This document shows positions 1 to 9,991 of a stretch of 64,000 bases of DNA, one piece after another. The notes under the pieces are model-generated. The model made no database searches and had not been told where the DNA came from. It saw only the letters and a list, made by a program, of their open reading frames with translations. The stretch covers positions 2,046,001-2,110,000 of the forward strand of contig CP064979.1 of NCBI GenBank assembly GCA_016699575.1, read 5' to 3'. The position numbers were made by a program, and so were the translations under genes. The DNA comes from Flavobacteriales bacterium. Its GTDB lineage: Bacteria > Bacteroidota > Bacteroidia > Flavobacteriales_F > PHOS-HE28. How positions within the stretch are numbered: position 1 is the first letter of the stretch; each line of letters starts with the position of its first letter.

Positions 1-3000
1 AACGTACGTGCCAGCGACGGTTACAACAGGGTTCTGATCATTGCTGGTGAAGCCGTTCGGTCCGGTCCACGAGAACGTGCCGTTGCCGCTACCGGTGAGC
101 ATTACGCTGGTGGTGCTGCAGGTGAGCGTGCCGCCGGTGGCTTGTGCGCCGGGAGCTTCATCATCGAGCAATACATCAGCTTGGGCCTGGCTGGTGCAGC
201 CGTTCAGACCAGTCACAGTGAGCACATAGGTGCCCGCTACCGTCACGACAGGGTTCTGGTCGTTGCTGTTGAAGCCGTTGGGGCCGGTCCACGAGAACGT
301 GCCATTGCCGTTGCCCATCAGCATCACGCTAGTGTTGCTGCAGGTGAGCGTGCCGCCAGTGGCTTGTGCGCCGGGAGCATCGCCATCAAGCAACACATCG
401 GCCTGTGCTTGGCTGGTGCAGCCGTTCGCGCCGGTGACAGTCAGAACGTACGTGCCAGCGACGGTTACAACAGGGTTCTGATCATTGCTGGTGAAGCCGT
501 TCGGTCCGGTCCACGAGAACGTGCCGTTGCCGTTGCCCATCAGCATCACGCTCGTGTTGCTGCAGGTGAGCGTTCCGCCGGTGGCTTGTGCGCCGGGAGC
601 TTCATCATCGAGCAATACATCAGCTTGGGCCTGGCTGGTGCAGCCGTTGGCACCTGTGACAGTCAGAACGTACGTGCCAGCGACAGAGACCACAGGGTTC
701 TGGTCATTGCTGGTGAAGTTGTTCGGGCCGGTCCACGAGAACGTGCCGTTGCCACTGCCAGTCAACATCACACTCGTGTTGCTGCAAGTGAGCGTGCCGC
801 CAGTGGCTTGTGCACCGGGAGCTTCATCATCCAACAACACATCTGCTTGCGCTTGGCTGGTGCAGCCGTTGGCGCCGGTCACAGTGAGCACATACGTACC
901 AGCGACAGAGACCACCGGGTTCTGATCGTTGCTGGTGAAACCGTTGGGGCCGGTCCATGAGAAGGTGCCGTTGCCGCTGCCAGTCAACATCACACTCGTG
1001 TTGTTGCAAGTGAGCGTGCCGCCAGTGGCTTGTGCGCCGGGAGCTTCGTCGTCGAGCAAGACATCAGCTTGGGCCTGACTGGTGCAGCCGTTCTGACCAG
1101 TCACGGTGAGCACATAGGTGCCCGCTATCGTCACGACAGGGTTCTGGTCGTTGCTGTTGAAGCCGTTGGGGCCGGTCCACGAGAACGTGCCATTGCCGTT
1201 GCCCATCAGCATCACGCTAGTGTTGCTGCAGGTGAGCGTTCCGCCGGTGGCTTGTGCGCCGGGAGCATCGCCATCAAGCAACACATCGGCCTGTGCTTGG
1301 CTGGTGCAGCCGTTCGCGCCGGTGACAGTCAGAACGTACGTGCCAGCGACGGTTACAACAGGGTTCTGATCATTGCTGGTGAAACCGTTCGGGCCGGTCC
1401 ATGAGAACGAACCATTGCCGCTACCGGTGAGCATTACGCTAGTGGTGCTGCAGGTGAGCGTTCCGCCGGTGGCTTGTGCGCCGGGAGCTTCGTCGTCAAG
1501 CAATACATCAGCTTGTGCTTGACTCGTGCAACCGTTCTGACCTGTCACGGTCAACACGTACGTGCCAGCGACAGAGACCACAGGGTTCTGGTCATTGCTG
1601 GTGAAACCGTTCGGTCCGGTCCACGAGAACGTGCCGTTGCCGTTGCCCATCAGCATCACGCTCGTGTTGCTGCAGGTGAGCGTTCCGCCGGTGGCTTGTG
1701 CGCCGGGAGCATCGCCATCAAGCAACACATCGGCCTGTGCTTGGCTGGTGCAGCCGTTCGCGCCGGTGACAGTCAGAACGTACGTGCCAGCGACGGTTAC
1801 AACAGGGTTCTGATCATTGCTGGTGAAGCCGTTCGGTCCGGTCCACGAGAACGTGCCGTTGCCGCTACCGGTGAGCATTACGCTGGTGGTGCTGCAGGTG
1901 AGCGTTCCGCCGGTGGCTTGTGCGCCGGGAGCTTCGTCGTCGAGCAACACATCTGCTAGCGCCTGGCTGTTGCAGCCGTTCAGACCAGTCACAGTGAGCA
2001 CATAGGTGCCCGCTACCGTCACGACAGGGTTCTGGTCGTTGCTGGTGAAGCCGTTCGGTCCGGTCCACGAGAACGTGCCGTTGCCGTTGCCCATCAGCAT
2101 CACGCTCGTGTTGCTGCAGGTGAGCGTTCCGCCGGTGGCTTGTGCGCCGGGAGCTTCATCATCGAGCAATACATCAGCTTGGGCCTGGCTGGTGCAGCCG
2201 TTGGCACCTGTGACAGTCAGAACGTACGTGCCAGCGACAGAGACCACAGGGTTCTGGTCATTGCTGGTGAAGTTGTTCGGGCCGGTCCACGAGAACGTGC
2301 CGTTGCCACTGCCAGTCAACATCACACTCGTGTTGCTGCAAGTGAGCGTGCCGCCAGTGGCTTGTGCACCGGGAGCTTCGTCGTCGAGCAACACATCTGC
2401 TAGCGCCTGGCTGTTGCAGCCGTTCAGACCAGTCACAGTGAGCACATAGGTGCCCGCTACCGTCACGACAGGGTTCTGGTCGTTGCTGGTGAAGCCGTTC
2501 GGTCCGGTCCACGAGAACGTGCCGTTGCCGTTGCCCATCAGCATCACGCTCGTGTTGCTCCCGGTGAGCGTTCCGCCGGTGGCTTGTGCGCCGGGAGCTT
2601 CATCATCGAGCAATACATCAGCTTGGGCCTGGCTGGTGCAGCCGTTGGCACCTGTGACAGTCAGAACGTACGTGCCAGCGACAGAGACCACAGGGTTCTG
2701 GTCGTTGCTGTTGAAGCCGTTGGGGCCGGTCCATGAGAACGTGCCGTTGCCGCTGCCCATCAACATCACACTCGTGTTGCTGCAAGTGAGCGTACCGCCG
2801 GTGGCTTGTGCGCCGGGAGCTTCGTCGTCGAGCAAGACATCAGCTTGTGCTTCGCTGGTGCAACCGTTCTGACCTGTCACGGTCAGAACGTACGTACCAG
2901 CGACAGAGACCACCGGGTTCTGATCGTTGCTGGTGAAACCGTTCGGTCCGGTCCATGAGAAGGTGCCGTTGCCGCTACCGGTCAACATCACACTCGTGTT

Positions 3001-3262
3001 GTTGCAAGTGAGCGTGCCGCCAGTGGCTTGTGCACCGGGAGCTTCATCATCCAACAACACATCGGCTTGGGCTTGGCTGGTGCAACCGTTGGCGCCGGTC
3101 ACAGTGAGCACATACGTACCAGCGACAGAGACCACCGGGTTCTGATCATTGCTGGTGAAACCGTTGGGGCCAGTCCACGAGAACGTGCCGTTGCCGTTAC
3201 CGGTGAGCATCACACTTGCGTTGCTGCAAGTGAGCGTACCGCCGGTGGCTTGTGCGCCTGGC
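1..3262 (-). repeat. 222-bp (74-aa) tandem coding repeat, about 14.7 copies in window
   Basis: The plus-strand anchor CTTGTGC recurs every 222 bp at 141, 363, 585, 807, 1029, 1251, 1473, 1695, 1917, 2139, 2361, 2583, 2805, 3027 and 3249, which is 14 exact periods with no indel. Each unit encodes an Ig/PKD-like module of 74 residues with two cysteines (TLTCSN and ANGCTS) and a DDEAPGA-type linker. The units fall into sub-variants that recur in blocks, so the array has higher-order structure. It continues past the left edge of the window. Confidence 0.95.
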
Positions 3263-6200
3263 AGAGTATTGTCCACCGTCACGTCCACCATATCAACACT
3301 GGAACAACCCGAGTTCGGGTCGGTGACCGTAAGTGTGTAGGTGCCCGGTTGGTCCACCGTTGCGTTCTCGCTGCCTGCGCCGCTCACGATACCCGGCCCG
3401 GTCCATGCGAACGAAACACCGGGAGTCGTGGAAGAACCATCGAGCAGCACCGTGCCGTTCTGTGCACATGTGATCACCGCGTCGGCACCTGCGTTGGCAT
3501 TGGGCAATCCGGTGCCGTTGATCGCTACAGGCAGCACGAAGGTGCACCCGTTGAAGTCAGTGATGGTCACGCTGTAGCTACCGGCGGGCACGTTGCTGAG
3601 GGTTGGGCCAACAGCGCCCGTGTTCCATTCGTACCCGTAGCCCGGTGTTCCTCCGCTACCGTTTGCCGTTGCGCTGCCGTTACTGTTCGCGCAGCTCGCG
3701 TCGATCACTTGTGCGGATCCGCCCAGGGCGCTGGGTTGACCGACCTGGAAGGTGTTGCTGGCTTCGCAACCATTGGCATCGGTCACGGTCACGCTATAGC
3801 TGCCAGCCGCCAGGTTCACTGCGGTCTGGGCCGTTTGCCCGTTGCTCCAGAGATAATCGAACGGGGCTTCTCCATCGGCGGTGGCTGTAATGCTACCATC
3901 GTTCCCGCCGTTGCACGAAACGTCTTCCACATCACCGCTAACGCTCATGATGCGCACGGTCACCACCTGATCGGCCGCACCGGCCAGGATGCACGCGTCG
4001 CCACCGATGATGCGGCGGATGTAGGTCGTCTGGTTCACCACGCCAATGTCCTGGCCCGAGAGGTTCTGCCCCGTGGCGCCGTTGATGTCGGTCCACACCG
4101 TGCTGTCAAGGCTGATCTGCCATTGGTAGGTGGCTGCACTTGGGAACGACGGATAGGCACTGGCGGCATTGTTCCGCACAACGGTCGGCAACGTGTACGA
4201 AGGCACCGAACCGAGGATGTCGCCCGGAATGGTGCCGGCGCAGATTGCCGTGCCTTGGTAGGTGATGCTGTTGCCCAACAGGTCGGGCGGATTGGCCCAC
4301 ACCACCAAGCCTGGTTCGTAACGGCTGGTGGGGCTGTTCTTCGTGGTGTTCAGGGCGCCCTGCGTCAGGGGAATGTTGTTGCTCTGGGCAGTGACGATGG
4401 TGTAGATACGGCAGTTGCTGAACTTGATGCCGCGCTCACCCACGGGGTCGTAGTCGTCGTTCGTGCCGCCATAGTATGTGCTGAACTCAAGCGCAGAGAG
4501 ATCACTCTCCAGCTTCAGGAACACCTTGTCGTTGCTGCCGTTGTTCGTGGTCTGCAATGGAACGTTCGGAGAGGCGCTCACGGGGAAGTTGGCGCTGTTG
4601 GTGTAACCGAACACGTACACGTCGTTGTTCTGGTCCACGTTAAGTCCCATCATGTTCACCTCGTTGCTGCTGCCGCCCACATAAGTTCCGCCAAGGAAAG
4701 TCTGGTCGATGGCCATGCGGCCCACGTAGAAGTCGTTGCTGCCATTGTGGCCCGTGTCGAACGCGCCAGCAGTGATGTTCGCGCTGTTCAGGCCCTCCGT
4801 CACACCACCGAAATAGAGCTCAGTGCGCGTGGCGTTGAATTCCATGCAGAGCAAATTGGCATCGTCACCGGAATCGCTTGAGTAGTAGGACGACCACGTG
4901 GTGGCCGCCGTGGTGCCGTTGAGCCGTTGAAGGAAACCAGCGCTCGAACCACCGCGTGATGCCTGACGGGGGCTCACTGTTGGGAAGTTGGTGCTGGTCG
5001 TGTTGCCGCCCACGAACAGGTCGCCGCTCACGGGATCGTGCAACATGATGCTCGCGCGATCGGCACCGCTGCCCCCGTAGTTGCGCATCCATACCAAGCT
5101 GCTCAGGTCCTGGTTGATGCGGAACAGGAACACGTCGCTGCTGCCGTTGTTGGAGTTGCTCGCGCCCGAACCTGCGTTCAGGGTGAGAAGGTTCGCGCTC
5201 GTTGTACTGCCGCATACGAACACATCGCCGTTCGCGGCGATGCGCACGTCGTAGTTGTCGTCGGCACCATTGCCGCCGACCACGGCGGATTTGATGGAGT
5301 TGCCCGCGGGATTGATCTTCACCACGAACACATCGATGTCGCTTTGTGCTTGCTGGTTGAGGCTGCTGCCGCTGAAGGCAGGACCACCGAGCAAGGGGAA
5401 GTTGGTGCTGCTGGTCTGTCCGGTGATGTAGAGGTTGCCGTCGGGGCCCTGCTCCATGGCGTACGGGTTGTCATCGCCGCCACCACCCAGGTAGGTCTGC
5501 CACACGCGTGTGCCTGCGCCGCCCACTGTCGCAGGCTCCAGGTACTTGCCCACAATGGCATCCAGGTTCCCGTTCGTGGTTTCGTCGAAAGCACCTACGG
5601 TGATGTTGTCCGTGGTGCCCACCACGCGCGCCACGATGTAGATGGCCCCGTCACTGGGGTCGACCCAGATCGCATGGCCATGGTTATCGGCAGAACTGTT
5701 CGTGTTCACCCAAGTGGCCCAGCGCATGGCGATCGGGTCGATGACCAGCGGCTGCGACTTGTCGTACTTGCCCAGGTTGAAGGACAGCACATTGCCCGCA
5801 ACGCGGTAGCTGGCTTCCACTTTCCGTTCCCGGCCCCCGGTCATCTGATAAACGAAGGGCGCCGGGAATTTCATCTCGCCAAGGCTGGTGGGCATCAACA
5901 GTTCGCCCGCTTCATTGATGCGCAAGCGTTCGATGCCCTTGAACTCGATGGCGATGTCGCGCGGGTCGCTGCCGGGTTTGCAGATGATGTCGTACTCCAG
6001 CGAACCGTCGGCTGCGGGGTAGTAGCGCGCATCGATGTTGTTGTATACGCCCGTGTACCACACCTCGTTGAAGCTCCGCACGCCCAGCGCCTCCCTGTTG
6101 CCGAGGAAGTAGTTGCTGACTTCCTCGTGCGCATCGCGGCTTTCGATGACCATGGTGGGCAGCACGTTGCGGAAGTGCATCATCCAGCCGTGGCCGCGCT

Positions 6201-6549
6201 CACGCCACATCAGCGGGCGCATCGGCTTGCCGTCGTGCATCTCCTGCTCGATCCGCATGCCTTCATCGATACGCGCCTGCACGGCGGCCGGGTCGTAGGC
6301 TTTCATGTACATACCCTCGCGCGTGGCGAGCGCCTGGCCCAGGGGGAAATCCGCACGGAAAACAACGGCCTCGTTGAACTGGCCCTTGTTCTCCGAGAAC
6401 ATGATCTCGTGCTCGTGCGTATGCAACAGCGCCTCGAGGTCCACCTCATTGGGCGGTGCCGCGGGCCGCTTCGCCAATTGGGCATGCAAGCCCGTTGTGG
6501 CGATGGCCAATGCGCACAGCAAGGCCGCTCGTGTCGTCGTTCTGTTCAT
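1..6549 (-). CDS. Giant secreted propeller/SprB/tandem-repeat surface protein (3' end outside window)
   Basis: The frame is open from the ATG at 6549 to the window edge, so 2183 codons are visible and the C-terminus, where a T9SS sorting domain would lie, is missing. A signal peptide (MNRTTRAALLCALAIATTG) is followed by SENKGQF and a DUF7948-like N-terminal region (about residues 45-270). Beta-propeller SBBP-like repeats follow to about residue 700 (NFPLLGG, YYGGTNDDYD and similar). Then come an Ig-like segment (YQWQISLDSTVW), two SprB repeats (about residues 870-1010, each with AGSYSVT and a Cys pair), a PKD-like segment, and from about residue 1096 near-identical 74-residue repeats with TLTCSN and ANGCTS cysteines. 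The architecture is typical of large T9SS-exported adhesins of gliding or biofilm-forming Bacteroidota. The domains are seen; the adhesin role is inference. Confidence 0.85.
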   Translation of the reverse strand, partial: MNRTTTRAALLCALAIATTGLHAQLAKRPAAPPNEVDLEALLHTHEHEIMFSENKGQFNEAVVFRADFPLGQALATREGMYMKAYDPAAVQARIDEGMRIEQEMHDGKPMRPLMWRERGHGWMMHFRNVLPTMVIESRDAHEEVSNYFLGNREALGVRSFNEVWYTGVYNNIDARYYPAADGSLEYDIICKPGSDPRDIAIEFKGIERLRINEAGELLMPTSLGEMKFPAPFVYQMTGGRERKVEASYRVAGNVLSFNLGKYDKSQPLVIDPIAMRWATWVNTNSSADNHGHAIWVDPSDGAIYIVARVVGTTDNITVGAFDETTNGNLDAIVGKYLEPATVGGAGTRVWQTYLGGGGDDNPYAMEQGPDGNLYITGQTSSTNFPLLGGPAFSGSSLNQQAQSDIDVFVVKINPAGNSIKSAVVGGNGADDNYDVRIAANGDVFVCGSTTSANLLTLNAGSGASNSNNGSSDVFLFRINQDLSSLVWMRNYGGSGADRASIMLHDPVSGDLFVGGNTTSTNFPTVSPRQASRGGSSAGFLQRLNGTTAATTWSSYYSSDSGDDANLLCMEFNATRTELYFGGVTEGLNSANITAGAFDTGHNGSNDFYVGRMAIDQTFLGGTYVGGSSNEVNMMGLNVDQNNDVYVFGYTNSANFPVSASPNVPLQTTNNGSNDKVFLKLESDLSALEFSTYYGGTNDDYDPVGERGIKFSNCRIYTIVTAQSNNIPLTQGALNTTKNSPTSRYEPGLVVWANPPDLLGNSITYQGTAICAGTIPGDILGSVPSYTLPTVVRNNAASAYPSFPSAATYQWQISLDSTVWTDINGATGQNLSGQDIGVVNQTTYIRRIIGGDACILAGAADQVVTVRIMSVSGDVEDVSCNGGNDGSITATADGEAPFDYLWSNGQTAQTAVNLAAGSYSVTVTDANGCEASNTFQVGQPSALGGSAQVIDASCANSNGSATANGSGGTPGYGYEWNTGAVGPTLSNVPAGSYSVTITDFNGCTFVLPVAINGTGLPNANAGADAVITCAQNGTVLLDGSSTTPGVSFAWTGPGIVSGAGSENATVDQPGTYTLTVTDPNSGCSSVDMVDVTVDNTLPGAQATGGTLTCSNASVMLTGNGNGTFSWTGPNGFTSNDQNPVVSVAGTYVLTVTGANGCTSQAQADVLLDDEAPGAQATGGTLTCNNTSVMLTGSGNGTFSWTGPNGFTSNDQNPVVSVAGTYVLTVTGQNGCTSEAQADVLLDDEAPGAQATGGTLTCSNTSVMLMGSGNGTFSWTGPNGFNSNDQNPVVSVAGTYVLTVTGANGCTSQAQADVLLDDEAPGAQATGGTLTGSNTSVMLMGNGNGTFSWTGPNGFTSNDQNPVVTVAGTYVLTVTGLNGCNSQALADVLLDDEAPGAQATGGTLTCSNTSVMLTGSGNGTFSWTGPNNFTSNDQNPVVSVAGTYVLTVTGANGCTSQAQADVLLDDEAPGAQATGGTLTCSNTSVMLMGNGNGTFSWTGPNGFTSNDQNPVVTVAGTYVLTVTGLNGCNSQALADVLLDDEAPGAQATGGTLTCSTTSVMLTGSGNGTFSWTGPNGFTSNDQNPVVTVAGTYVLTVTGANGCTSQAQADVLLDGDAPGAQATGGTLTCSNTSVMLMGNGNGTFSWTGPNGFTSNDQNPVVSVAGTYVLTVTGQNGCTSQAQADVLLDDEAPGAQATGGTLTCSTTSVMLTGSGNGSFSWTGPNGFTSNDQNPVVTVAGTYVLTVTGANGCTSQAQADVLLDGDAPGAQATGGTLTCSNTSVMLMGNGNGTFSWTGPNGFNSNDQNPVVTIAGTYVLTVTGQNGCTSQAQADVLLDDEAPGAQATGGTLTCNNTSVMLTGSGNGTFSWTGPNGFTSNDQNPVVSVAGTYVLTVTGANGCTSQAQADVLLDDEAPGAQATGGTLTCSNTSVMLTGSGNGTFSWTGPNNFTSNDQNPVVSVAGTYVLTVTGANGCTSQAQADVLLDDEAPGAQATGGTLTCSNTSVMLMGNGNGTFSWTGPNGFTSNDQNPVVTVAGTYVLTVTGANGCTSQAQADVLLDGDAPGAQATGGTLTCSNTSVMLMGNGNGTFSWTGPNGFNSNDQNPVVTVAGTYVLTVTGLNGCTSQAQADVLLDDEAPGAQATGGTLTCSTTSVMLTGSGNGTFSWTGPNGFTSNDQNPVVTVAGTYV

Positions 6550-6836
6550 GGTCGATGAGGTTGAGGTTTGAAGGATGCTCCGTGTTGAAGCACCAACCCA
6601 TCGCCAGGCAGCAATGACAAGCTGGTCCGCCTGGTCAGGGCGGCCTTGGCGTGGTCAACGCCGGCACTTGTCGCAGCTTCCATCGATCTCCTCCGTTGGT
6701 GCTGTCCAAGTAGCCAGCGGTCAACCGATCGAAGCAGAGTGGCGGCAAATGAAGGGTTGTCCCCGTCCTGTTGTCAAGGTTCGTCGAACGGAACGTGCGA
6801 TCCGTCGGCCCGCTGCCACCGTCGATGGGCGAATGC

Positions 6837-8645
6837 TCAGCGTGCCACCATGCCAACGGAGGCCATACGGCGACCGTCAATGACCAGGGTGGCGCTGTAC
6901 ACACCCGCAGCGCGCTTGTGCACATAAGTGACTTCGTTGCGTCCCGGCACCAACTGCAACGGCACACGCGCCACCGCTCTTCCGAGGGCATCGCTCACTT
7001 CGATGTAGGCTTCGTTGTGTACGAACGCCGGGGCCATTTCCACCACGAAACGTGTAGCGTATTCGAACGGGTCGGGGAAGGCCGGCAGGAGACGGATGCC
7101 ACTGCCGGCCTGTTCCGTTTGTTCCGGAAGCCCCACGCCCCAGCAGTCGAGGCCATAGGGGAAGTTGTCCTGCACGCCGGGCGGGGTGTCCACATCGTTG
7201 TTCTTGTTCCACTCGCGCGAGAACGGGCCCATGATGCCGTCCTCATCGATGCCGGCGGCACTGATGAAGTAGGTCTCATTGGCGAGCAGGTTGGGGACCA
7301 GGAAACTGGTTGCGCTCGTGCGGTAAACGGCTTCGAATGCGGGTTCGGTCGGCACGCTGCGCACCCCGATGCGGTACTCGTTGGTGAAGGCGCTGTCGAT
7401 GGTCACGCGCAACCCCGTCGGTTCGTCGAGCACGGTGATGTATGGAGCTTCAGGGCCTTGGGCCAGCATTGTGGCGCCCATGCCGTTGATGAGCGCGTTG
7501 CGTTGCAGGTAGCTGAAGTCCACGAAGAAGCTGTCCAGCAGGAGGTCGCCATCGGTGTCCATGCCCAGGATGTCGTCGCTGGTGTGCTGGTGATCACTGT
7601 AGCCGGGGTCGTCCACCTCGGCGTTGCCGTTCTCGTTGCGGCTGGTGAAGCGCAGGTTGCGGTAGCCGTGCTGGCGGAACGGGATGTGGTCACCACCACG
7701 CCCGTCGCGGTCTTCCTGGTTCTGCACGGTGATGTTCATCGGCACGGCCACCTGGCTTTGCAGTTTCTCCTCGTACCACAGTTCCATGGCGCGGGCAAAG
7801 CCACGGTGCACTTGTGCGACGGAGCCATTGCTGAACAAGCGCACCTCCATGCTATCGATGCTGCCGGGGATCTCACAGCTCGGCGGTGACGACGTTTCGC
7901 CGCAGAGCACGCCGCCCACGATGTCGTTGTTCTGCACACCCTTGATGCGGATGTTGTGGTCCTCGCACCATTGGGCCATGGCCTCAGCGCCGATCAGGCC
8001 GTGCTCTTCCGCCGTGGTGAGCATGAACACCAGCGTCCGTTTGAACGTGTAGCGCGGCAGCACGCGCGCCAGTTCCAGCACCAATGCACTACCGCTGCCG
8101 TTGTCCTCCATGCCCGGTGCCGGACAGGTCGCGTCGCAATTGTCGGCGCAGCGGCTGTCGAGGTGCGCTTCGATGATGATGATGCTGTGGTCGGTCGTGT
8201 CGCTTCCCGGAAGTACTGCCAGCACATTGCGCCATCCCTGCGCCGGGCCGCATTCAGCACCGTTCTGATCGAATTGCAAATACGCCGGGATCAAACGGTC
8301 TTCGTTCCCCGCGCTGAACTGCGCGAACTTGTCGTGCGCCCAACGCCGGGCCGCGCCGATGCCCGCGGTGGTGCTTACCGTGTCGCTGTAACTGTTGCGC
8401 GTTCCGAACGAGGCCATTTGCTCCAAGTAACCACGCAGCGAGTCGGGCCGGAGCAACCAACGCAGTTCGCACAGGATGGTCCGGTGGTCGCTGATGACAG
8501 TGCTAGCGGTGAAGTCGGCCGGGTCGTACTGTCCCTTCATCACCTGCTCCGCCACCGGCGATGTGCATGTGATGTTGGACACCGAGATCTGTGCGTGCGC
8601 GCACAAGGCAGAGCAGGATGCAACGAGCAGAACGATGTGGCGCAT
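6837..8645 (-). CDS. Secreted M28-family zinc peptidase with FnIII-like domain and T9SS-like C-terminus
   Basis: The protein has 602 residues. I chose the start at 8645 because MRHIVLLVASCSALCAHAQ is a clear signal peptide and a -7-like CTACTTTG (8671-8664) lies just upstream, inside the longer open frame that begins at 8690. The peptidase domain (about residues 90-400) shows the M28 metal-site motifs: EAHLDSRC, then PGMEDNGSG, then TTAEEHGL, and late YSDHQHTSDD. An FnIII-like segment follows (YFISAAGIDEDG). The C-terminus (SDALGRAVARV ... GVYSATLVIDG) resembles a type A sorting domain. It probably acts as a cell-surface or secreted aminopeptidase; its substrate cannot be told. It stands alone, 287 bp upstream of the giant adhesin gene. 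Confidence 0.85.
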   Translation of the reverse strand: MRHIVLLVASCSALCAHAQISVSNITCTSPVAEQVMKGQYDPADFTASTVISDHRTILCELRWLLRPDSLRGYLEQMASFGTRNSYSDTVSTTAGIGAARRWAHDKFAQFSAGNEDRLIPAYLQFDQNGAECGPAQGWRNVLAVLPGSDTTDHSIIIIEAHLDSRCADNCDATCPAPGMEDNGSGSALVLELARVLPRYTFKRTLVFMLTTAEEHGLIGAEAMAQWCEDHNIRIKGVQNNDIVGGVLCGETSSPPSCEIPGSIDSMEVRLFSNGSVAQVHRGFARAMELWYEEKLQSQVAVPMNITVQNQEDRDGRGGDHIPFRQHGYRNLRFTSRNENGNAEVDDPGYSDHQHTSDDILGMDTDGDLLLDSFFVDFSYLQRNALINGMGATMLAQGPEAPYITVLDEPTGLRVTIDSAFTNEYRIGVRSVPTEPAFEAVYRTSATSFLVPNLLANETYFISAAGIDEDGIMGPFSREWNKNNDVDTPPGVQDNFPYGLDCWGVGLPEQTEQAGSGIRLLPAFPDPFEYATRFVVEMAPAFVHNEAYIEVSDALGRAVARVPLQLVPGRNEVTYVHKRAAGVYSATLVIDGRRMASVGMVAR

Positions 8646-8663
8646 GAGCAGGGACTGTTGCGC

Positions 8664-8671
8664 CAAAGTAG
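8664..8671 (-). promoter_or_regulatory. Putative -7 element for the M28 peptidase gene
   Basis: The minus strand reads CTACTTTG, ending 18 bp before the ATG at 8645, and a TTG lies about 16 bp further upstream. It fits the loose -7 pattern (n-T-n-n-Y-T-T-G) seen at other genes of this window. It also supports the shorter start, because the motif would otherwise lie inside the coding sequence. Confidence 0.4.
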
Positions 8672-8710
8672 CCGCCGGGAGCTGCACCAATGAGCCCGTG
8701 CCGTCAGCCG

Positions 8711-9991
8711 TTAGAACAGTGCGTTCTGCAACAGGTACACCGCGACCCCGGCCAAATAGCCGGCCAATGCCAGCCCGGTCATCTTCTTCAAGTACCAGAA
8801 GAAGCCGATCTTCTCCATGCCCATAGCGGCCACGCCCGCTGCACTGCCGATGATCAGCGCGCTACCGCCTGTTCCTGCGCAATAGGCCAGGAAGATCCAG
8901 AAGGTGTGGTCGGTCGGGAACGCACCTGCATACATGCCCTGCGCCGCCGCCACCAACGGCACGTTGTCCACCACGGCACTGGTGAGGCCGATGAGGATGG
9001 CTTGGGCGTGCACATCGGGCACAGCTGCGCTCAATCCTGTGGCCACATCGGTCAGTATACCTGCCGTCTGCAGTGCGGAAATGCTGAGCAGGATGCCCAG
9101 GAAGAACAGCACACTGGACGAATCGACTTTGCGCAGCGCATGCACCACGGTGTATTCCACGGCGAACTCGTCGTCCTTGCCGCCATGCATGATCTCCGTG
9201 AGCAACCACAACAAACCAAGCATCAGGAGAATGCCCACGAAGGGGGGCAGATGGGTGACCGTTTTGAAGACAGGCACCAACAACAAAGCGGCCACCCCGG
9301 CAACCAGTACCGTGGTACGCTGGCCTTGTGTCAAACCGTCATCCTTCCGACCGTCACCTTCCGGCCGGTTCATTTTGCCGCGTAAGCGATGGTTCGCCAG
9401 CACGAGCGGCACGGCCAAGCACGCCAGACTGGGCAAGATCAAATGCAGTATCACCGGCGCTGTGGTCACCTGTCCTTTGATCCACAGCATGGTGGTCGTC
9501 ACATCGCCGATAGGGCTCCAAGCACCTCCTGCATTGGCGGCAATGATCACGATGCCCACGGCCCACATGCGTTCTTCCTTGTTGGCGATGAGCTTGCGCA
9601 AAAGCGTCACCATCACAATGGTCGTCGTGAGGTTGTCCAGCACAGCGCTCAGGAAGAAGGTGATGAGCCCCACGGTCCACATGAGCCCGCGCTTGCTGCT
9701 TGTGCTTATCCGGGCAGTTACCAGGTCGAAGCCGTTGTGCGCGGCAATGAGCTCCACGATCGTCATGGCCCCCAAGAGGAAGAAGAGGATGCCGCTGATC
9801 TCGCTCATGTGGTGCCCGATCTCGGCCGACAGGTCGTGCCCCGCATCCTGCCCCCCTCCACCGAAGGCCAGAACGGCCCATAGCACCGCGCCGGTGATGA
9901 GAGCGCTGGCGGCCTTGTTCACTTTGATCGTATGCTCGAACGCGATGGCTGCGTAGCCGAGAACGAAGACTATGATGAGCAGTGTGGACAT
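8711..9991 (-). CDS. nhaD: NhaD-type Na+/H+ antiporter
   Basis: A 426-residue polytopic membrane protein of the ion transporter superfamily. The start at 9991 begins with MSTLLIIVFVLGYAAIAFEH, the typical NhaD N-terminus. A longer frame to 10054 would add a non-hydrophobic leader. Family signatures are visible: DNLTTTIVMVTLL in the middle and its pseudo-repeat DNVPLVAAAQGMY near the C-terminus, plus AGGAWSPIGDVTTTMLW. The length matches the family (about 420-480). It exchanges external protons for cytoplasmic sodium at the inner membrane. It is monocistronic and divergent from the LytTR regulator gene. Confidence 0.85.
   Translation of the reverse strand: MSTLLIIVFVLGYAAIAFEHTIKVNKAASALITGAVLWAVLAFGGGGQDAGHDLSAEIGHHMSEISGILFFLLGAMTIVELIAAHNGFDLVTARISTSSKRGLMWTVGLITFFLSAVLDNLTTTIVMVTLLRKLIANKEERMWAVGIVIIAANAGGAWSPIGDVTTTMLWIKGQVTTAPVILHLILPSLACLAVPLVLANHRLRGKMNRPEGDGRKDDGLTQGQRTTVLVAGVAALLLVPVFKTVTHLPPFVGILLMLGLLWLLTEIMHGGKDDEFAVEYTVVHALRKVDSSSVLFFLGILLSISALQTAGILTDVATGLSAAVPDVHAQAILIGLTSAVVDNVPLVAAAQGMYAGAFPTDHTFWIFLAYCAGTGGSALIIGSAAGVAAMGMEKIGFFWYLKKMTGLALAGYLAGVAVYLLQNALF

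Noticed and set aside
1..3262. The 222-bp array as a CRISPR or satellite-like noncoding repeat
   Set aside because: The period is a multiple of three, the frame is open through every unit, there are no unique spacers, and the translation gives a coherent Ig/PKD-like module.
3028..6558. Long open frames on the plus strand (617 and 506 codons) opposite the giant adhesin gene
   Set aside because: They are antisense shadows of a high-GC, repeat-rich coding sequence, with His/Val/Ala-rich composition and no leader or domain; the minus frame has a leader, recognisable domains and no stop codon throughout.
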